64,000 bases of DNA from Rubripirellula tenax (GTDB taxonomy: Bacteria > Planctomycetota > Planctomycetia > Pirellulales > Pirellulaceae): contig NZ_SJPW01000006.1 of the NCBI RefSeq assembly GCF_007860125.1, forward strand, positions 63,525 through 127,524. Reading direction: 5' to 3'. Every line of letters begins with the position of its first letter. Position 1 is the stretch's first letter. Below are positions 54,034 through 63,298 of the stretch, in pieces. The notes under the pieces were generated by a model. That model worked only from the letters and a program-made list of their open reading frames with translations, searched no databases and was not told the DNA's origin. Both the position numbers and the translations under genes were made by a program.

Positions 54034-55880
54034 ATTTTCAACAATGCAAACGTTTCTCACTTTGTTGCTTCGCTTTGCTACTTGCCGGTGCTCCGGTTTT
54101 GGCACAACAGAGTGGAAGGAGGCGACCCGGTCGTGCAGATCTAACGATCCCCGAAGTCAAGCGCAGCGACGTCATCTGCTTTGCGCTCTACACCGTTCAC
54201 GACGATACGCTGAAGTTGACTGCTCAACTTTATCCGCTTGAATCGAGCGACCCCAAGAACGCTCGCTTGGAAATCGAAAAGCACGGACAGTGGGTTGAAG
54301 TCGCCAAAACGACCGTGATCGAAGCGGGCTGGACGGCACCGTTTCGAGTCGAAAACTGGGACGACACTCAAGCGTACAAGTATCGCGTTTTGCATGGAGC
54401 GGAAGCCAAGTACGAAGGCACCATTCGCAAGAACCCCGTGGATAAGGACGAGATCGTGGTCGCTGGATTCACCGGTAACTCGATTCAACCGGCCCACGGT
54501 GGCGATATCTCGCGACAGGACTTGATCGACAATGTTGAAAAGATCGATGCGGACGTGTTGTTCTTCTCGGGCGATCAAGTTTACGACCACAACAAACACT
54601 ACGCCGCTTGGTTGAAATTCGGACGCGATTTTGGTGACATCATCAAAGACCGCCCGACGATTTGTCTGCCCGATGACCATGACGTGGGTCAGCCCAATCT
54701 GTGGGGCGAAAACGGGAAAATTTCGACGCTCAGTGGTGCTGCTGACGGTGGCTACTCACAGCCTGGAATCTATGTCCAAGAAGTCGAACGTGCCCAGACC
54801 AGCCATCTTCCTGATCCGGTGGACCCGCGAAAAGTTGGTCAAGGCATCGGTGTCTATTTCACGAATTTGAATTGGGGCAACATCGATTTTGCCATTCTAG
54901 AGGATCGCAAGTTTAAGACCGGTCCAGCGGGCCGAGTACCGAAGCAAGGGCCGCGCCCCGACCACATTCGCAACCCGGATTACGATCCTGCCAGCGTCGA
55001 TGTTGATGGTGCCATTCTGCTCGGCGAGCGGCAACTGAATTTCCTGGATGCTTGGGCGATGGATTGGCGCGATGCAAAAATGAAAGTCGCCCTTTCGCAA
55101 ACAATTTTCTGCGGTGGCGCACATATCCACGGCGCGGCGAACGGTCGATTGCATGCGGATATGGATTCTAACGGTTGGCCACAAACGGGACGCAACCTCG
55201 CGCTCCAATCGCTTCGCAAAGCGTTCGCTTTTCATTTCGCCGGCGATCAACACTTGGCCACGATCTTTCATCATGGCGTTGACGAACATCGTGACGCGAT
55301 CTGGTCGTTTTGTGTTCCCTCGATCGCCAATCTGTATCTTCGTTGGTGGCAACCGCTTGAGCCTGGCAAGAACCGTGAACCTGGCAGTCCTGAATACACC
55401 GGTGATCTGCTGGACGGATTCGACAACAAAGTCACCAACTACGCGGCAGCCAACCCGGAAAAGAGTCCCGCCGGCAATTTGCTAAACACCCGCGCCGCTG
55501 GGTTCGGCATCGTGCGTTTGAACACCAAATCCCGGCAGATCAAAATGGAATGTTGGCCACGTAATGTCGACGTGACCGATCCCAGTGCAAAGCAGTACCC
55601 CGGTTGGCCTCGCACCATCTCGCAGTTCGACAATTACAATCCGACATCCTGGGGAAAGCTGGGAGAGTTAACGTTTGATGTCGATTCCCCAGTCGTCCAG
55701 CTTGTCGATTCCGAAAACGGCGAGACCCTGTACACCGTCCGGGTCAACGGAAAGACGTTTGCTCCCGGAGCACCGCAGGGAAAGACCTTCACCATCAAAG
55801 CTGGCAAAGATGCGCCCGAGACAATCGTCGTCAAAGACGCTCAGGTGGGCAGCGCTGCCCAAGCCGTTCGTTTGGATTAG
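54030..55880 (+). CDS. PhoD-like metallophosphatase
   Basis: A protein of 616 residues with a signal peptide (MNFQQCKRFSLCCFALLLAG then APVLAQ). An N-terminal beta domain is followed by the PhoD-type calcineurin-like core: VLFFSGDQVYDHN (metal Asp residues), ICLPDDHDVGQPN (DDHD), LGERQLNFLDAWAMDW, FHFAGDQHLATIF (Asp and His) and a C-terminal beta extension (residues 540-616). PhoD enzymes are alkaline phosphatases/phosphodiesterases active on phosphate esters in the periplasm. Related planctomycete proteins often sit in sulfatase-rich loci, but none is visible here. It is translationally coupled to the membrane protein upstream. Confidence 0.88.
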   Translation: MNFQQCKRFSLCCFALLLAGAPVLAQQSGRRRPGRADLTIPEVKRSDVICFALYTVHDDTLKLTAQLYPLESSDPKNARLEIEKHGQWVEVAKTTVIEAGWTAPFRVENWDDTQAYKYRVLHGAEAKYEGTIRKNPVDKDEIVVAGFTGNSIQPAHGGDISRQDLIDNVEKIDADVLFFSGDQVYDHNKHYAAWLKFGRDFGDIIKDRPTICLPDDHDVGQPNLWGENGKISTLSGAADGGYSQPGIYVQEVERAQTSHLPDPVDPRKVGQGIGVYFTNLNWGNIDFAILEDRKFKTGPAGRVPKQGPRPDHIRNPDYDPASVDVDGAILLGERQLNFLDAWAMDWRDAKMKVALSQTIFCGGAHIHGAANGRLHADMDSNGWPQTGRNLALQSLRKAFAFHFAGDQHLATIFHHGVDEHRDAIWSFCVPSIANLYLRWWQPLEPGKNREPGSPEYTGDLLDGFDNKVTNYAAANPEKSPAGNLLNTRAAGFGIVRLNTKSRQIKMECWPRNVDVTDPSAKQYPGWPRTISQFDNYNPTSWGKLGELTFDVDSPVVQLVDSENGETLYTVRVNGKTFAPGAPQGKTFTIKAGKDAPETIVVKDAQVGSAAQAVRLD

Positions 55881-55992
55881 AGCATTTCATCGTTGGTCTA
55901 GCGACCGTCGCCACGGTGTCTGCCGCGTACGATGCCTCACGAACCGAAATCGAAGTTGCGTCAGATTTTAGAGTTTATCGAGGCGCATAAAA

Positions 55993-56023
55993 AAACGGCG
56001 ATGTGTCAAGCACATCGCCGTTT
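55993..56023 (-). terminator. terminator of fusA
   Basis: Perfect 13-bp stem aaacggcgatgtg (55,993-56,005) and cacatcgccgttt (56,011-56,023) with a five-base loop. On the minus strand it is followed by seven T (the a-run at 55,989-55,995), 29 bases beyond the fusA stop. It is a textbook intrinsic terminator and could also stop transcripts from the PhoD-like gene on the other strand. Confidence 0.85.
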
Positions 56024-56051
56024 CTATTTTAAGGACGTAGCGTTGCCGAGG

Positions 56052-58139
56052 TTACTTCGATGCAACCAGGTCGGCTTTGCGTTTCGCTTCGATGATGTCG
56101 TCTTGAATGTTCGACGGGACTTGGTTGTAGGTCGCCAATTCCATGGTGAACGTTCCTTGGCCTTGCGTCATGCTGCGAAGGTCGGTCGCGTAGCCGAATG
56201 TTTCGGCCAGGGGCACTTCGGCCTTGATGATGCAGTTGGCATCGACGACGTCGGTGCTGGTCATCAATCCACGACGCTTGATCACGTCACCGACCACGGG
56301 GCCCTGGAACGTTTCGGGGCACTCGATTTCGATGTTCATGATTGGCTCGAGCAACTTCGGTGCGGCTTGCTTGAAGTACTCGCGGAAGCAACCTTGGGCG
56401 GCCGTATAAAACGCCTTTTCCGACGAGTCAACGTCGTGGTAGCTACCGTCTTCCAGGTCGATCCGAGTTCCCACGACGGGATAACCGGCGACGGGGCCTT
56501 TGGATAAGCTGTCGCGGAAACCTTTTTCGACCGGTGCAATGTATTGCTTCGGAATACGACCGCCGGTGACGTGATCTTCGAATTCGAAGCTGTCTTCGCT
56601 GTCCGATGCGATCGGGCTGAGTTTGCCCTTGATGTGTGCGAACTGACCCGAACCACCCGACTGTTTCTTGTGCTTGTAATCGAATGAAATCTCTTTGGTC
56701 GGGCTTTCGCGGTAGCTGACCTTCGGCGCACCGACTTCGATATCAACGCCGTATTCGCGACGAATTCGTTCGACGTAGACGTCCAGGTGGAGTTCGCCCA
56801 TGCCGCTGATCAAAATTTCTTTGGTTTCATCGTCAGTGAAGACGCGGAACGTTGGGTCTTCCTTGCGGAACCGCAGCAACGCTTTGCTCATCTTGTCTGC
56901 ATCGCCGCGATTTTTGGGCGAAACCGAAACCTTGATCACCGCATCGGGGATGAACATTGATTCGAGGGTACAGAAGTCGCGTTCCGCGGCATACGTGTCA
57001 CCGCTGGCCGAATCGATACCCAGGACGGCGACAATGTCACCGGCCGATGCGGAATCAATTTCCTCTCGCTTCTCGCTGTGCATCCGGACGATACGGCTGA
57101 ACCGTTCGCTCTTGCCGGTACGTTGGTTGACGTAGGTATCGCCCTTCTTGATCGTGCCTTGGTAAACACGCATGAAAGTCAATTGGCCGAACGGATCTTC
57201 GACAATCTTGAACGCCATTCCGACGAACGGACGCGACGCATCGGGTAGCAATTCGATGCGACGCTCTTCGTCCTGCGGATCTCGACCCTTGATTTCACGG
57301 TCCAGCGGACTGGGCAAGTAGCGGTTGACGGCGTCCAGCAGAGGTTGAACACCTTTATTCTTGAAAGCACTGCCCAAGTATACCGGGGTGGCTCCGCCCA
57401 GGACGGCGGCGCGAGTGGTTGTGTAGATCATCTCTTTCGAGATGTCTTCTTCACTGAGCAACTTTTCCATCATTTCGTCGCTGTACATCGACAGTGCTTC
57501 GAGCATCTCGCCGCGTTTCGCTTCGGCTTCGTCCATCAAGTCTGCAGGGATCGGCGCGGTGATGACTTTCTCGCCTTCATCGCCTTCGTGAAGGTAGGCG
57601 ACCATTTCGATCAGGTCGACGACGCCCTTAAAGTTTTCTTCGGCGCCGATCGGGATCTGCATCAAGAACGCTTCGGCGCCCAATTTATCGCGAAGCATTT
57701 GCACAACGCGGTACGGGTTCGCACCGGTGCGGTCCATCTTGTTGATGAACGCTAAGCGGGGAATGCCGTAACGTTTCATTTGGCGGTCAACCGTGATCGA
57801 TTGGCTTTGAACGCCACCGACACTGCACAGAACCAACACGGCTGCGTCAAGAACGCGAAGCGAACGTTCGACTTCGACCGTGAAGTCCACGTGACCGGGC
57901 GTATCAATCAGGTTGATCTTGTGGCCCTTCCATTCGACCGACGTCGCGGCACTGGTGATTGTGATGCCACGCTCTTTTTCCAGTTCCATGTGGTCCATCG
58001 TCGCGCCGTCACCGCCACCTTTGACCTCTTCGATCTTGTGGATGCGTCCGGTGTAAAAGAGGACGCGCTCGCTGAGGGTCGTTTTACCCGAGTCAATGTG
58101 AGCGCTGATTCCGATGTTTCTTGTTTTCGCCAGACTCAT
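56052..58139 (-). CDS. fusA: elongation factor G (spd/mitochondrial type)
   Basis: A protein of 695 residues, standard for EF-G, which drives ribosome translocation with GTP. The P-loop is AHIDSGKTT (residues 13-21); Ser17 in place of the usual Ala, together with [20 protein letters not shown], is a hallmark of the spdEFG1/mitochondrial EFG1 group and not the classical bacterial form. The G3 element DTPGHVDF and G4 NKMDR are intact. Domains II to V follow, with [13 protein letters not shown] in domain III. A 7-bp hairpin (atacggg/cccgtat) lies at 58,187-58,207 in the 5' leader. A strong terminator follows the gene. Whether the organism also has a second EF-G is not visible in this window. Confidence 0.96.
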   Translation of the reverse strand: MSLAKTRNIGISAHIDSGKTTLSERVLFYTGRIHKIEEVKGGGDGATMDHMELEKERGITITSAATSVEWKGHKINLIDTPGHVDFTVEVERSLRVLDAAVLVLCSVGGVQSQSITVDRQMKRYGIPRLAFINKMDRTGANPYRVVQMLRDKLGAEAFLMQIPIGAEENFKGVVDLIEMVAYLHEGDEGEKVITAPIPADLMDEAEAKRGEMLEALSMYSDEMMEKLLSEEDISKEMIYTTTRAAVLGGATPVYLGSAFKNKGVQPLLDAVNRYLPSPLDREIKGRDPQDEERRIELLPDASRPFVGMAFKIVEDPFGQLTFMRVYQGTIKKGDTYVNQRTGKSERFSRIVRMHSEKREEIDSASAGDIVAVLGIDSASGDTYAAERDFCTLESMFIPDAVIKVSVSPKNRGDADKMSKALLRFRKEDPTFRVFTDDETKEILISGMGELHLDVYVERIRREYGVDIEVGAPKVSYRESPTKEISFDYKHKKQSGGSGQFAHIKGKLSPIASDSEDSFEFEDHVTGGRIPKQYIAPVEKGFRDSLSKGPVAGYPVVGTRIDLEDGSYHDVDSSEKAFYTAAQGCFREYFKQAAPKLLEPIMNIEIECPETFQGPVVGDVIKRRGLMTSTDVVDANCIIKAEVPLAETFGYATDLRSMTQGQGTFTMELATYNQVPSNIQDDIIEAKRKADLVASK

Positions 58140-58652
58140 ATCTTTTGTTACCTAAACGTGCGTGCGATGTGCCGAATCTCTTGGGGATACGGGCAACATT
58201 CCCGTATACAGGTTTTAGGATGCCCAAGAAATTGGTCGTCGCACGCTCAGTCTTCTTATTGAACGCTTGCCCGGTAAAATTCTAGATCGCAATCGATCGA
58301 TCAAAAACCGGGCACGCTGGTGGGACGGCCGCGTGGTTTCGTTCAGACACCCAAAGGGCCGTTGGCGTCCAGATGAACACCGGTCGGGGATCAAATTCTT
58401 GGGTGGCGCAGTGGGAACCGCGGACTGGAATTTCAAGCCCTATCAAAACGATTGGGAAATATGGCAAAGCTTTAGCAAAAGCGGAAGGGCAAATCTTGGT
58501 CCAAATCCCCTTGCGACAAACTTTCTGGCTCGACATACTCTTGGACCCGCAAAAAACTGTTGCGGGCCCAGGCGAGCCGACGGCACTGTTTCGCACAGGA
58601 TGCCCGCCGGCCGATTAGTCCGTTCGCCCTCTAGAATCTAGAAAAGTACCTG
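58140..58652. other. 513-base gap upstream of fusA and rpsR
   Basis: It contains the divergent promoters of fusA and rpsR. I see the 7-bp hairpin at 58,187-58,207 and no tRNA. A frame at 58,267-58,641 lacks any family feature. Confidence 0.5.
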
Positions 58653-58931
58653 ATGGCTCCACGCCCGATGAGCACGCGCAGCCGTGCCCGCAAACGCAGT
58701 CGCGTTCGTTCGCGAACCAAGAAGAAAGATCCGATTTTCGTCGATGGCCACCGCCCGCGTCCGATGTATGTCGATTACAAGGACGTCGAATTGCTGAAGA
58801 AGATGATCAATCGTCAGGGTCGAATCGTCGGTCGCCGCAAGAGCGGTTGTACCGCAGCCAGCCAGCACGCGGTCAGCGCAGCTGTCAAGCGAGCCCGTTT
58901 CATGGCTCTTCTTCCCTTCGTCGGCGAGTAG
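58653..58931 (+). CDS. rpsR: 30S ribosomal protein bS18
   Basis: A protein of 92 residues. After a basic N-terminal extension (MAPRPMSTRSRARKRSRVRS) come the family landmarks VDYKDVELLKKMINRQGRIV and AVKRARFMALLPFVGE. The rest reads as in bS18, which sits next to bS6 on the platform of the small subunit. In most bacteria rpsR is cotranscribed with rpsF and rplI; here no such neighbours are seen. The N-terminal extension is about 15 residues longer than in E. coli S18 and very Arg-rich. Confidence 0.95.
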   Translation: MAPRPMSTRSRARKRSRVRSRTKKKDPIFVDGHRPRPMYVDYKDVELLKKMINRQGRIVGRRKSGCTAASQHAVSAAVKRARFMALLPFVGE

Positions 58932-58934
58932 AGT

Positions 58935-59023
58935 GGGTCACAGGGAACGGGTCACAGGCGTCAGGATTTTGAGTGATCGGTTGTCCTGATAGTCTGAAAA
59001 CCTGTTACCCGAAACCTGTTGCC
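58935..59023. repeat. paired inverted/direct repeat downstream of rpsR
   Basis: Two copies of gggtcacagg (58,935-58,944 and 58,949-58,958) face two imperfect complementary copies, cctgttaccc (59,001-59,010) and cctgttgcc (59,015-59,023). The whole can fold into a long imperfect hairpin with a 42-base loop. It may be a terminator or repetitive intergenic element. Confidence 0.5.
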
Positions 59024-59028
59024 GAATT

Positions 59029-59439
59029 GTGTTCACTGTTCATCGCCGCGTCGAGTTTCGAGACACCGACGCGGCTGGGATTGTGCATTTTTCGGCCTTT
59101 TTCCCGATGATGGAATCGGCCGAGCATGAAATGTTGCGGTCGCTCGGGATATCCGTGCTGCCCAAATCGGTGGACGGCGAAGATCCCATCAGCTGGCCTC
59201 GCGTTGCTGCAAACTGCGACTATCAAGCGGCGGCACATTTCGAGGACCTGCTCCAGATCGACGTTAGCGTCAGCAAGATCGGCACCAGCAGCGTTTCGTA
59301 CCTCTTCCAATTCTCTCGCGACGGTTCCCATGTCGCCAAGGGAACGTTGACCGCTGTTTGCTGCCGTTTGGCCGACTCGGGGCTCCTGAAAACGGCGATC
59401 CCGGACGACGTGCGTAAGTTGTTCGAAAAGCATCTTTGA
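59029..59439 (+). CDS. YbgC-like acyl-CoA thioesterase (hotdog fold)
   Basis: A protein of 136 residues from GTG 59,029. The signature EFRDTDAAGIVHFSAFFPMM, with Asp in the DTD element and the AGIVHF loop that holds the catalytic water, identifies the YbgC/FcbC 4-hydroxybenzoyl-CoA-type thioesterase family. It hydrolyses acyl-CoA thioesters; YbgC is linked with the Tol-Pal system in other bacteria, but no tol genes are visible here. The length is typical. It precedes the ABC-2 permease gene by 130 bases. Confidence 0.88.
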   Translation: MFTVHRRVEFRDTDAAGIVHFSAFFPMMESAEHEMLRSLGISVLPKSVDGEDPISWPRVAANCDYQAAAHFEDLLQIDVSVSKIGTSSVSYLFQFSRDGSHVAKGTLTAVCCRLADSGLLKTAIPDDVRKLFEKHL

Positions 59440-59569
59440 TGGCAAACCCTTTGGGCATGGGCTGCGTAACAGGCACATCGAGCTTTCGGCCAGGGGTTTC
59501 TGGTTGATCGTTTGGTCACTTCTGGTTACGAAATCCCCCTTTCCTGTGTGCCAAAGAACGGTTTCCACG

Positions 59570-61303
59570 ATGCACCTCGCCCCCTCAATGATTTTGGCCC
59601 AGGGTATCAACTGGGTGCCCGCGTGGTTGACGCCTCTCTATGTGATCGCAATCGCACTGGTCATCGGGGCGGCTATTGCAGCGGTCTACTACGGGGTTCT
59701 GGCAGTTCTGTCGTACATTCCCGGGCTTGGGAATCTGGCTGACTCATCCAAGGTCGGCGTCACGGCGTCGGTTGTGGTCGGCGGCCTGATCGGTGCGGTG
59801 CTTTGTTTTCTCTATCTGCCTACCTCCGGCGGTGGCGATTTCGCCTACGCATTGATTCTTCCCCTGCTGACGATCGGGTTGATCCTCGGTTTCGGTTTGA
59901 TTTACGGGATGTGGCACCGTACGCGGTCCGAATGGTTCGAGATTTTGGGTGAAGGTGTCGTCCCCTACTTGCTGGGCGTGGCAGCACTTTTCGTTGTCGT
60001 GGGACTAGCCTCGGCACCGTTGGTGACCGAACCACTGGACTTTTTCAAAGCGATTCCGGCGGTCAATTTTGTTGGTGACGGTGTGACGGAGTTGACGGTC
60101 GTTGTGCCGGGCGTGGGCGACAGCGATCCCGACGAATCGGCGTTCCATCCTGCGATGATCAATTACAACCTACGCAATCTGTCCGAACTTCGGATTCGCA
60201 GCGACAAGACGATTCTGTTGGCGGACTCGGCGGACACCGCGGCGTTCTCGCGGGTGCCCTACCGAATCAATGCTGACGAAGAGCAAATCTTTCGATCGGC
60301 CGAGCGTGAATCGCCACCGATCCCTGGCGATGCGTCACGACTGCACATCCAGAACCGTGAAATCAATCCGGCGACCGTCGTGTTTTCGTTGACAAGCACT
60401 CCGCCGATTCCGGAAGCCAAGTCGATCGTGGTCATTGCGTTTTCGTTCTTCCTGGCCATCACCAGCATCATGGCGTTCCGCCAAGCGGCGCCGCGAGTTT
60501 GGGCATTGGCTCTTTCGACGGCCAAGAACGAAATGGCCCAACCGCTCTATCTGTTGTTGATGGCACTGGGGATCTTCGGTGTCGTATTCTTTGGATTCTA
60601 TCCGTTCAACACCCTTGGCGACGACATCCGATTGCTCAAGGACAGCGGCGTCACCTTGATCATGGTGTTGGGCATGTTGCAGGCCGTTTGGAGTGCGGGA
60701 ACGACGGTCAGCGACGAAATCGAAGGACGTACGGCGTTGACCGTGCTTAGCAAGCCCGTCAGCCGGCGCTCGTTCATTTTGGGCAAGTACGCCGGCATCA
60801 TGTTGTCGGTGTTGGTCTTATTCGCCATCATCGGTGCGGTTTTGTTGATCGTGATCAGCTACAAGCCGATCTACGATGCTCGCGAGACATCCCGAGCGGC
60901 GACGGTTTGGCAAAATGGTTTCGAAGAGATCATCACAACGATTCCTATCCTGGGTTTGTACTTCATGGAAACCATGGCGATCGGCGCGATCGCGGTGGCC
61001 TTGGCGACTCGATTGCCGCTGTTGGCGAACTTCATCACCTGTTTCGTGGTGTACGTGATCGGCAACCTGACGTCGCCGCTGGTTGCATCGACGGAGGGGA
61101 ATAACGAATTGGTCGGGTTTGTGGGCAAGCTGATTGCCGTTGTCGTGCCCAACCTGAATGTTTTTAACGTCCAATCCGCTGTTGACGCCGGAAATCCGAT
61201 CCCGATTATCTACTTGGCCGGTGCTTTCAACTATCTTGTATGCTTCGCGATCGCCATCTGGATGCTCGCGATGTTGTTGTTCGAGGACCGTGACTTGGCT
61301 TGA
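59570..61303 (+). CDS. ABC-2-type transporter permease
   Basis: A protein of 577 residues from ATG 59,570 (MHLAPSMILAQGINWVPAWL). N-terminal helices (about 13-170) are followed by a periplasmic domain (about 175-290, with FVGDGVTELTVVVPGVGDSD) and a second set of six helices. The segment GTTVSDEIEGRTALTVLSKP then VSRRSFILGKYAG is the usual coupling region of ABC-2 permeases that binds an ATPase partner. The genuine partner ATPase is not adjacent; the next gene (64 bases on) encodes an ABC-shaped protein without ATPase motifs. Whether these two interact cannot be told from sequence. Confidence 0.85.
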   Translation: MHLAPSMILAQGINWVPAWLTPLYVIAIALVIGAAIAAVYYGVLAVLSYIPGLGNLADSSKVGVTASVVVGGLIGAVLCFLYLPTSGGGDFAYALILPLLTIGLILGFGLIYGMWHRTRSEWFEILGEGVVPYLLGVAALFVVVGLASAPLVTEPLDFFKAIPAVNFVGDGVTELTVVVPGVGDSDPDESAFHPAMINYNLRNLSELRIRSDKTILLADSADTAAFSRVPYRINADEEQIFRSAERESPPIPGDASRLHIQNREINPATVVFSLTSTPPIPEAKSIVVIAFSFFLAITSIMAFRQAAPRVWALALSTAKNEMAQPLYLLLMALGIFGVVFFGFYPFNTLGDDIRLLKDSGVTLIMVLGMLQAVWSAGTTVSDEIEGRTALTVLSKPVSRRSFILGKYAGIMLSVLVLFAIIGAVLLIVISYKPIYDARETSRAATVWQNGFEEIITTIPILGLYFMETMAIGAIAVALATRLPLLANFITCFVVYVIGNLTSPLVASTEGNNELVGFVGKLIAVVVPNLNVFNVQSAVDAGNPIPIIYLAGAFNYLVCFAIAIWMLAMLLFEDRDLA

Positions 61304-61367
61304 CGGATGGTCGGAATGATCTGACCTGGAGCCTCGTACTCCTTTTTCCCTGTCCCAGTTACGGGAG

Positions 61368-63194
61368 ATGACGAGGTTGAGCCGTTTTAGCACGCTATCG
61401 CAGCCGCGAAGTGAACCCCAAGCTGGCGGTGCCCTGCTGTCCTATCTGTGGGCTGCACTGGCGGGACTGCTTATCCCCGTGCTTGTCGTGATGCTGGGTG
61501 CTATCGCGATGTTGCTCGACGCGGACGGGCTGAGCGGATCCGAAGTCCGATTGGGGACGCATCTGCGAGTTCCGATCAGTCATGCATTCGTCGAGCAAGC
61601 GGCGCTAATTCAGTTGACAGAGTTGGTCGGATTGACGTTCCTTGTTGCGGCGTTGTTTTCGGTTTCGGTGTGGCTTCATCGGCGCTCAGCAGACTCACGA
61701 GCTTCGCGGGTCGTCAAATCGTTGCACCAAAGCGTGCTGAAGCAAAGTCTTCGCCGCGCCGAGCTCGAAGGCGCTGCGGCCCAGCATGTTCGCGCCGAGC
61801 AATTGATCGGCCAGCAGTTGCCGCTCGTCCAGAAAGGTCTATCGCTTTGGTATCGCGCCGTTCCACGCAGCGTGTTGATGTTGATCGGATGTGTGGTCGT
61901 TGCACTTTTGGTGAATGTCTGGTTGGCGCTGCTGGCGGTCGTCAGCGGGGTTTTGCTTTGGCAATTGGCCAGGCGGCTGCGGCGAAACGATCAAGCCGAA
62001 CTTAACCACTGGGAAGTTCCACGCACACGTCGGCGGATGGCCGAATTGGTCGGGCAAGCGCCGTTGCTGGCGCGGCTTCATTCACAGGGTTTAGCCGATC
62101 ATGCGTTTCAAGCGGAGTTGGAAACGCTTTATCGTCGCCTCGCCGATGAAGACGCAAGGCTAGGGCGGATTTGGCCGCTGTTGTTCTTCGCCATTTCGGC
62201 TGCGGTGGCGGTGTTGGTGCTTGGCTTGGGCGTGAATCTGTTTGGCGTTGACAGTGGTTTGAGTCTGCCAGCTGCGTTGGTAATCGGTTTGTCGCTTGCC
62301 GGTGCGATCGCTGCGGCGGGTCGATTGATCAGCCTGGCAGCTCAATTGAGTGAGTTCGGGCATGCCAGCGATGCGGTTTATCATTACTTAAAACGCAGTA
62401 GCGAAGTATCGCCGAGCGAGCAGCGCGTCGGTTTGGCGGGGCTGCGCGATGGAGTCGAAATTCATGATGTGACCATCGGTGATTCAAGCGGCAATCCGAT
62501 CCTCAGTCACCTCAGCCTACGGCTTGTGCCCGGCACGTTCGTTGCCTTGCTCGGCACCGAATCCGTATCGACGAGAGCTCTGACAGAGCTTCTGATGGGC
62601 TTTGGAATGCCCAGCGAAGGTCGCGTCGCCATCGACGGTGTCCAATTGCGAGACGTGCACCCGCAAGCACTAGCCCGCAATGTGATGTGGATCGAACCGG
62701 AAGGCCCCGTTTGGGAAGGAACGATTAGCGAGAATCTTCGCGGCGATGACGAGTCGATCAACAACCGGGATGTGGTCGATGCGCTCGAGCAAGTGGACGT
62801 ATACGAGCGTCTGCAGCGTTTGCCCGACGCACTGGGAACGATCATCACGCCCGGCGATTCGATGCTCGGATCCGAGACGACCTATGCGATCGGTGTGGCA
62901 CGAGCGCTGTTGCACAATCCGCCAATCGTATTGGCAAGCGAGCCACCACCGCCGGCCGAGCACTTGGCCAACGACCCCTGCTTAGCCGCCCTTCGCATGC
63001 TTAGCGAAAAGGGATCCTTAGTCGTGATTCTGCCGAAGCGTTTGCAAACGTTGCGGTCCGCCGATCGAGTGGTGCTGCTAAATGGTCCTCGCTTGGTGGG
63101 CGAAGGAAAGCATGCCGAACTGCTAGCCGACAGTGATCTTTATCGTCACTTGAATTATCTGTTGTTCAATCCCTATCGTCATCACAAGGCCTAG
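61368..63194 (+). CDS. ABC exporter-fold protein with degenerate (pseudo-ATPase) nucleotide-binding domain
   Basis: A protein of 608 residues. Residues 1-340 form a type-IV (exporter-like) six-helix membrane domain. The NBD (about 360-600) is recognisable by register: VPGTFVALLGTESVST is where Walker A (GxxGxGKS/T) should be, and it lacks the second and third Gly and the Lys. The Q-loop Gln is Glu (WIEPEGPVWEGTISENL, otherwise well kept). The LSGGQ signature is LGSET. Walker B LLDE is VLASE, losing the Asp. The H-loop His is Lys (ILPKRLQTLRSADRVVLL). The fold is intact but every catalytic motif is altered, so ATP hydrolysis is unlikely. It begins 64 bases after the ABC-2 permease. A regulator, sensor or partner role is possible. 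Confidence 0.85.
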   Translation: MTRLSRFSTLSQPRSEPQAGGALLSYLWAALAGLLIPVLVVMLGAIAMLLDADGLSGSEVRLGTHLRVPISHAFVEQAALIQLTELVGLTFLVAALFSVSVWLHRRSADSRASRVVKSLHQSVLKQSLRRAELEGAAAQHVRAEQLIGQQLPLVQKGLSLWYRAVPRSVLMLIGCVVVALLVNVWLALLAVVSGVLLWQLARRLRRNDQAELNHWEVPRTRRRMAELVGQAPLLARLHSQGLADHAFQAELETLYRRLADEDARLGRIWPLLFFAISAAVAVLVLGLGVNLFGVDSGLSLPAALVIGLSLAGAIAAAGRLISLAAQLSEFGHASDAVYHYLKRSSEVSPSEQRVGLAGLRDGVEIHDVTIGDSSGNPILSHLSLRLVPGTFVALLGTESVSTRALTELLMGFGMPSEGRVAIDGVQLRDVHPQALARNVMWIEPEGPVWEGTISENLRGDDESINNRDVVDALEQVDVYERLQRLPDALGTIITPGDSMLGSETTYAIGVARALLHNPPIVLASEPPPPAEHLANDPCLAALRMLSEKGSLVVILPKRLQTLRSADRVVLLNGPRLVGEGKHAELLADSDLYRHLNYLLFNPYRHHKA

Positions 63195-63197
63195 CAA

Positions 63198-63262
63198 CCT
63201 GTTTCAACAGGCTGAAAGGGCACCCAAGCGATCGTGCGTCAGCCTCGATGGGCTGACGCACG
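63198..63262. terminator. two hairpins between convergent ABC-like and amt genes
   Basis: The first is cctgtt-tc-aacagg (63,198-63,211). The second is a perfect 12-bp stem cgtgcgtcagcc (63,233-63,244) and ggctgacgcacg (63,251-63,262) with a six-base loop. Neither has a T-run. Together they likely stop transcripts from both sides. Confidence 0.5.
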
Positions 63263-63298
63263 TTGCCATGTTCACAGTTTGCAGCTCGTCATGGGCGA

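Noticed and set aside
58400-58450. A possible tRNA-like stretch (gggtggcgcagtgggaaccg)
   Set aside because: It does not fold into a cloverleaf with a T-loop GTTCGA element and CCA-proximal stem.
58267-58641. A 124-codon frame before rpsR
   Set aside because: Arg/Trp/Pro-rich composition, no recognisable feature, and it occupies the likely promoter region.
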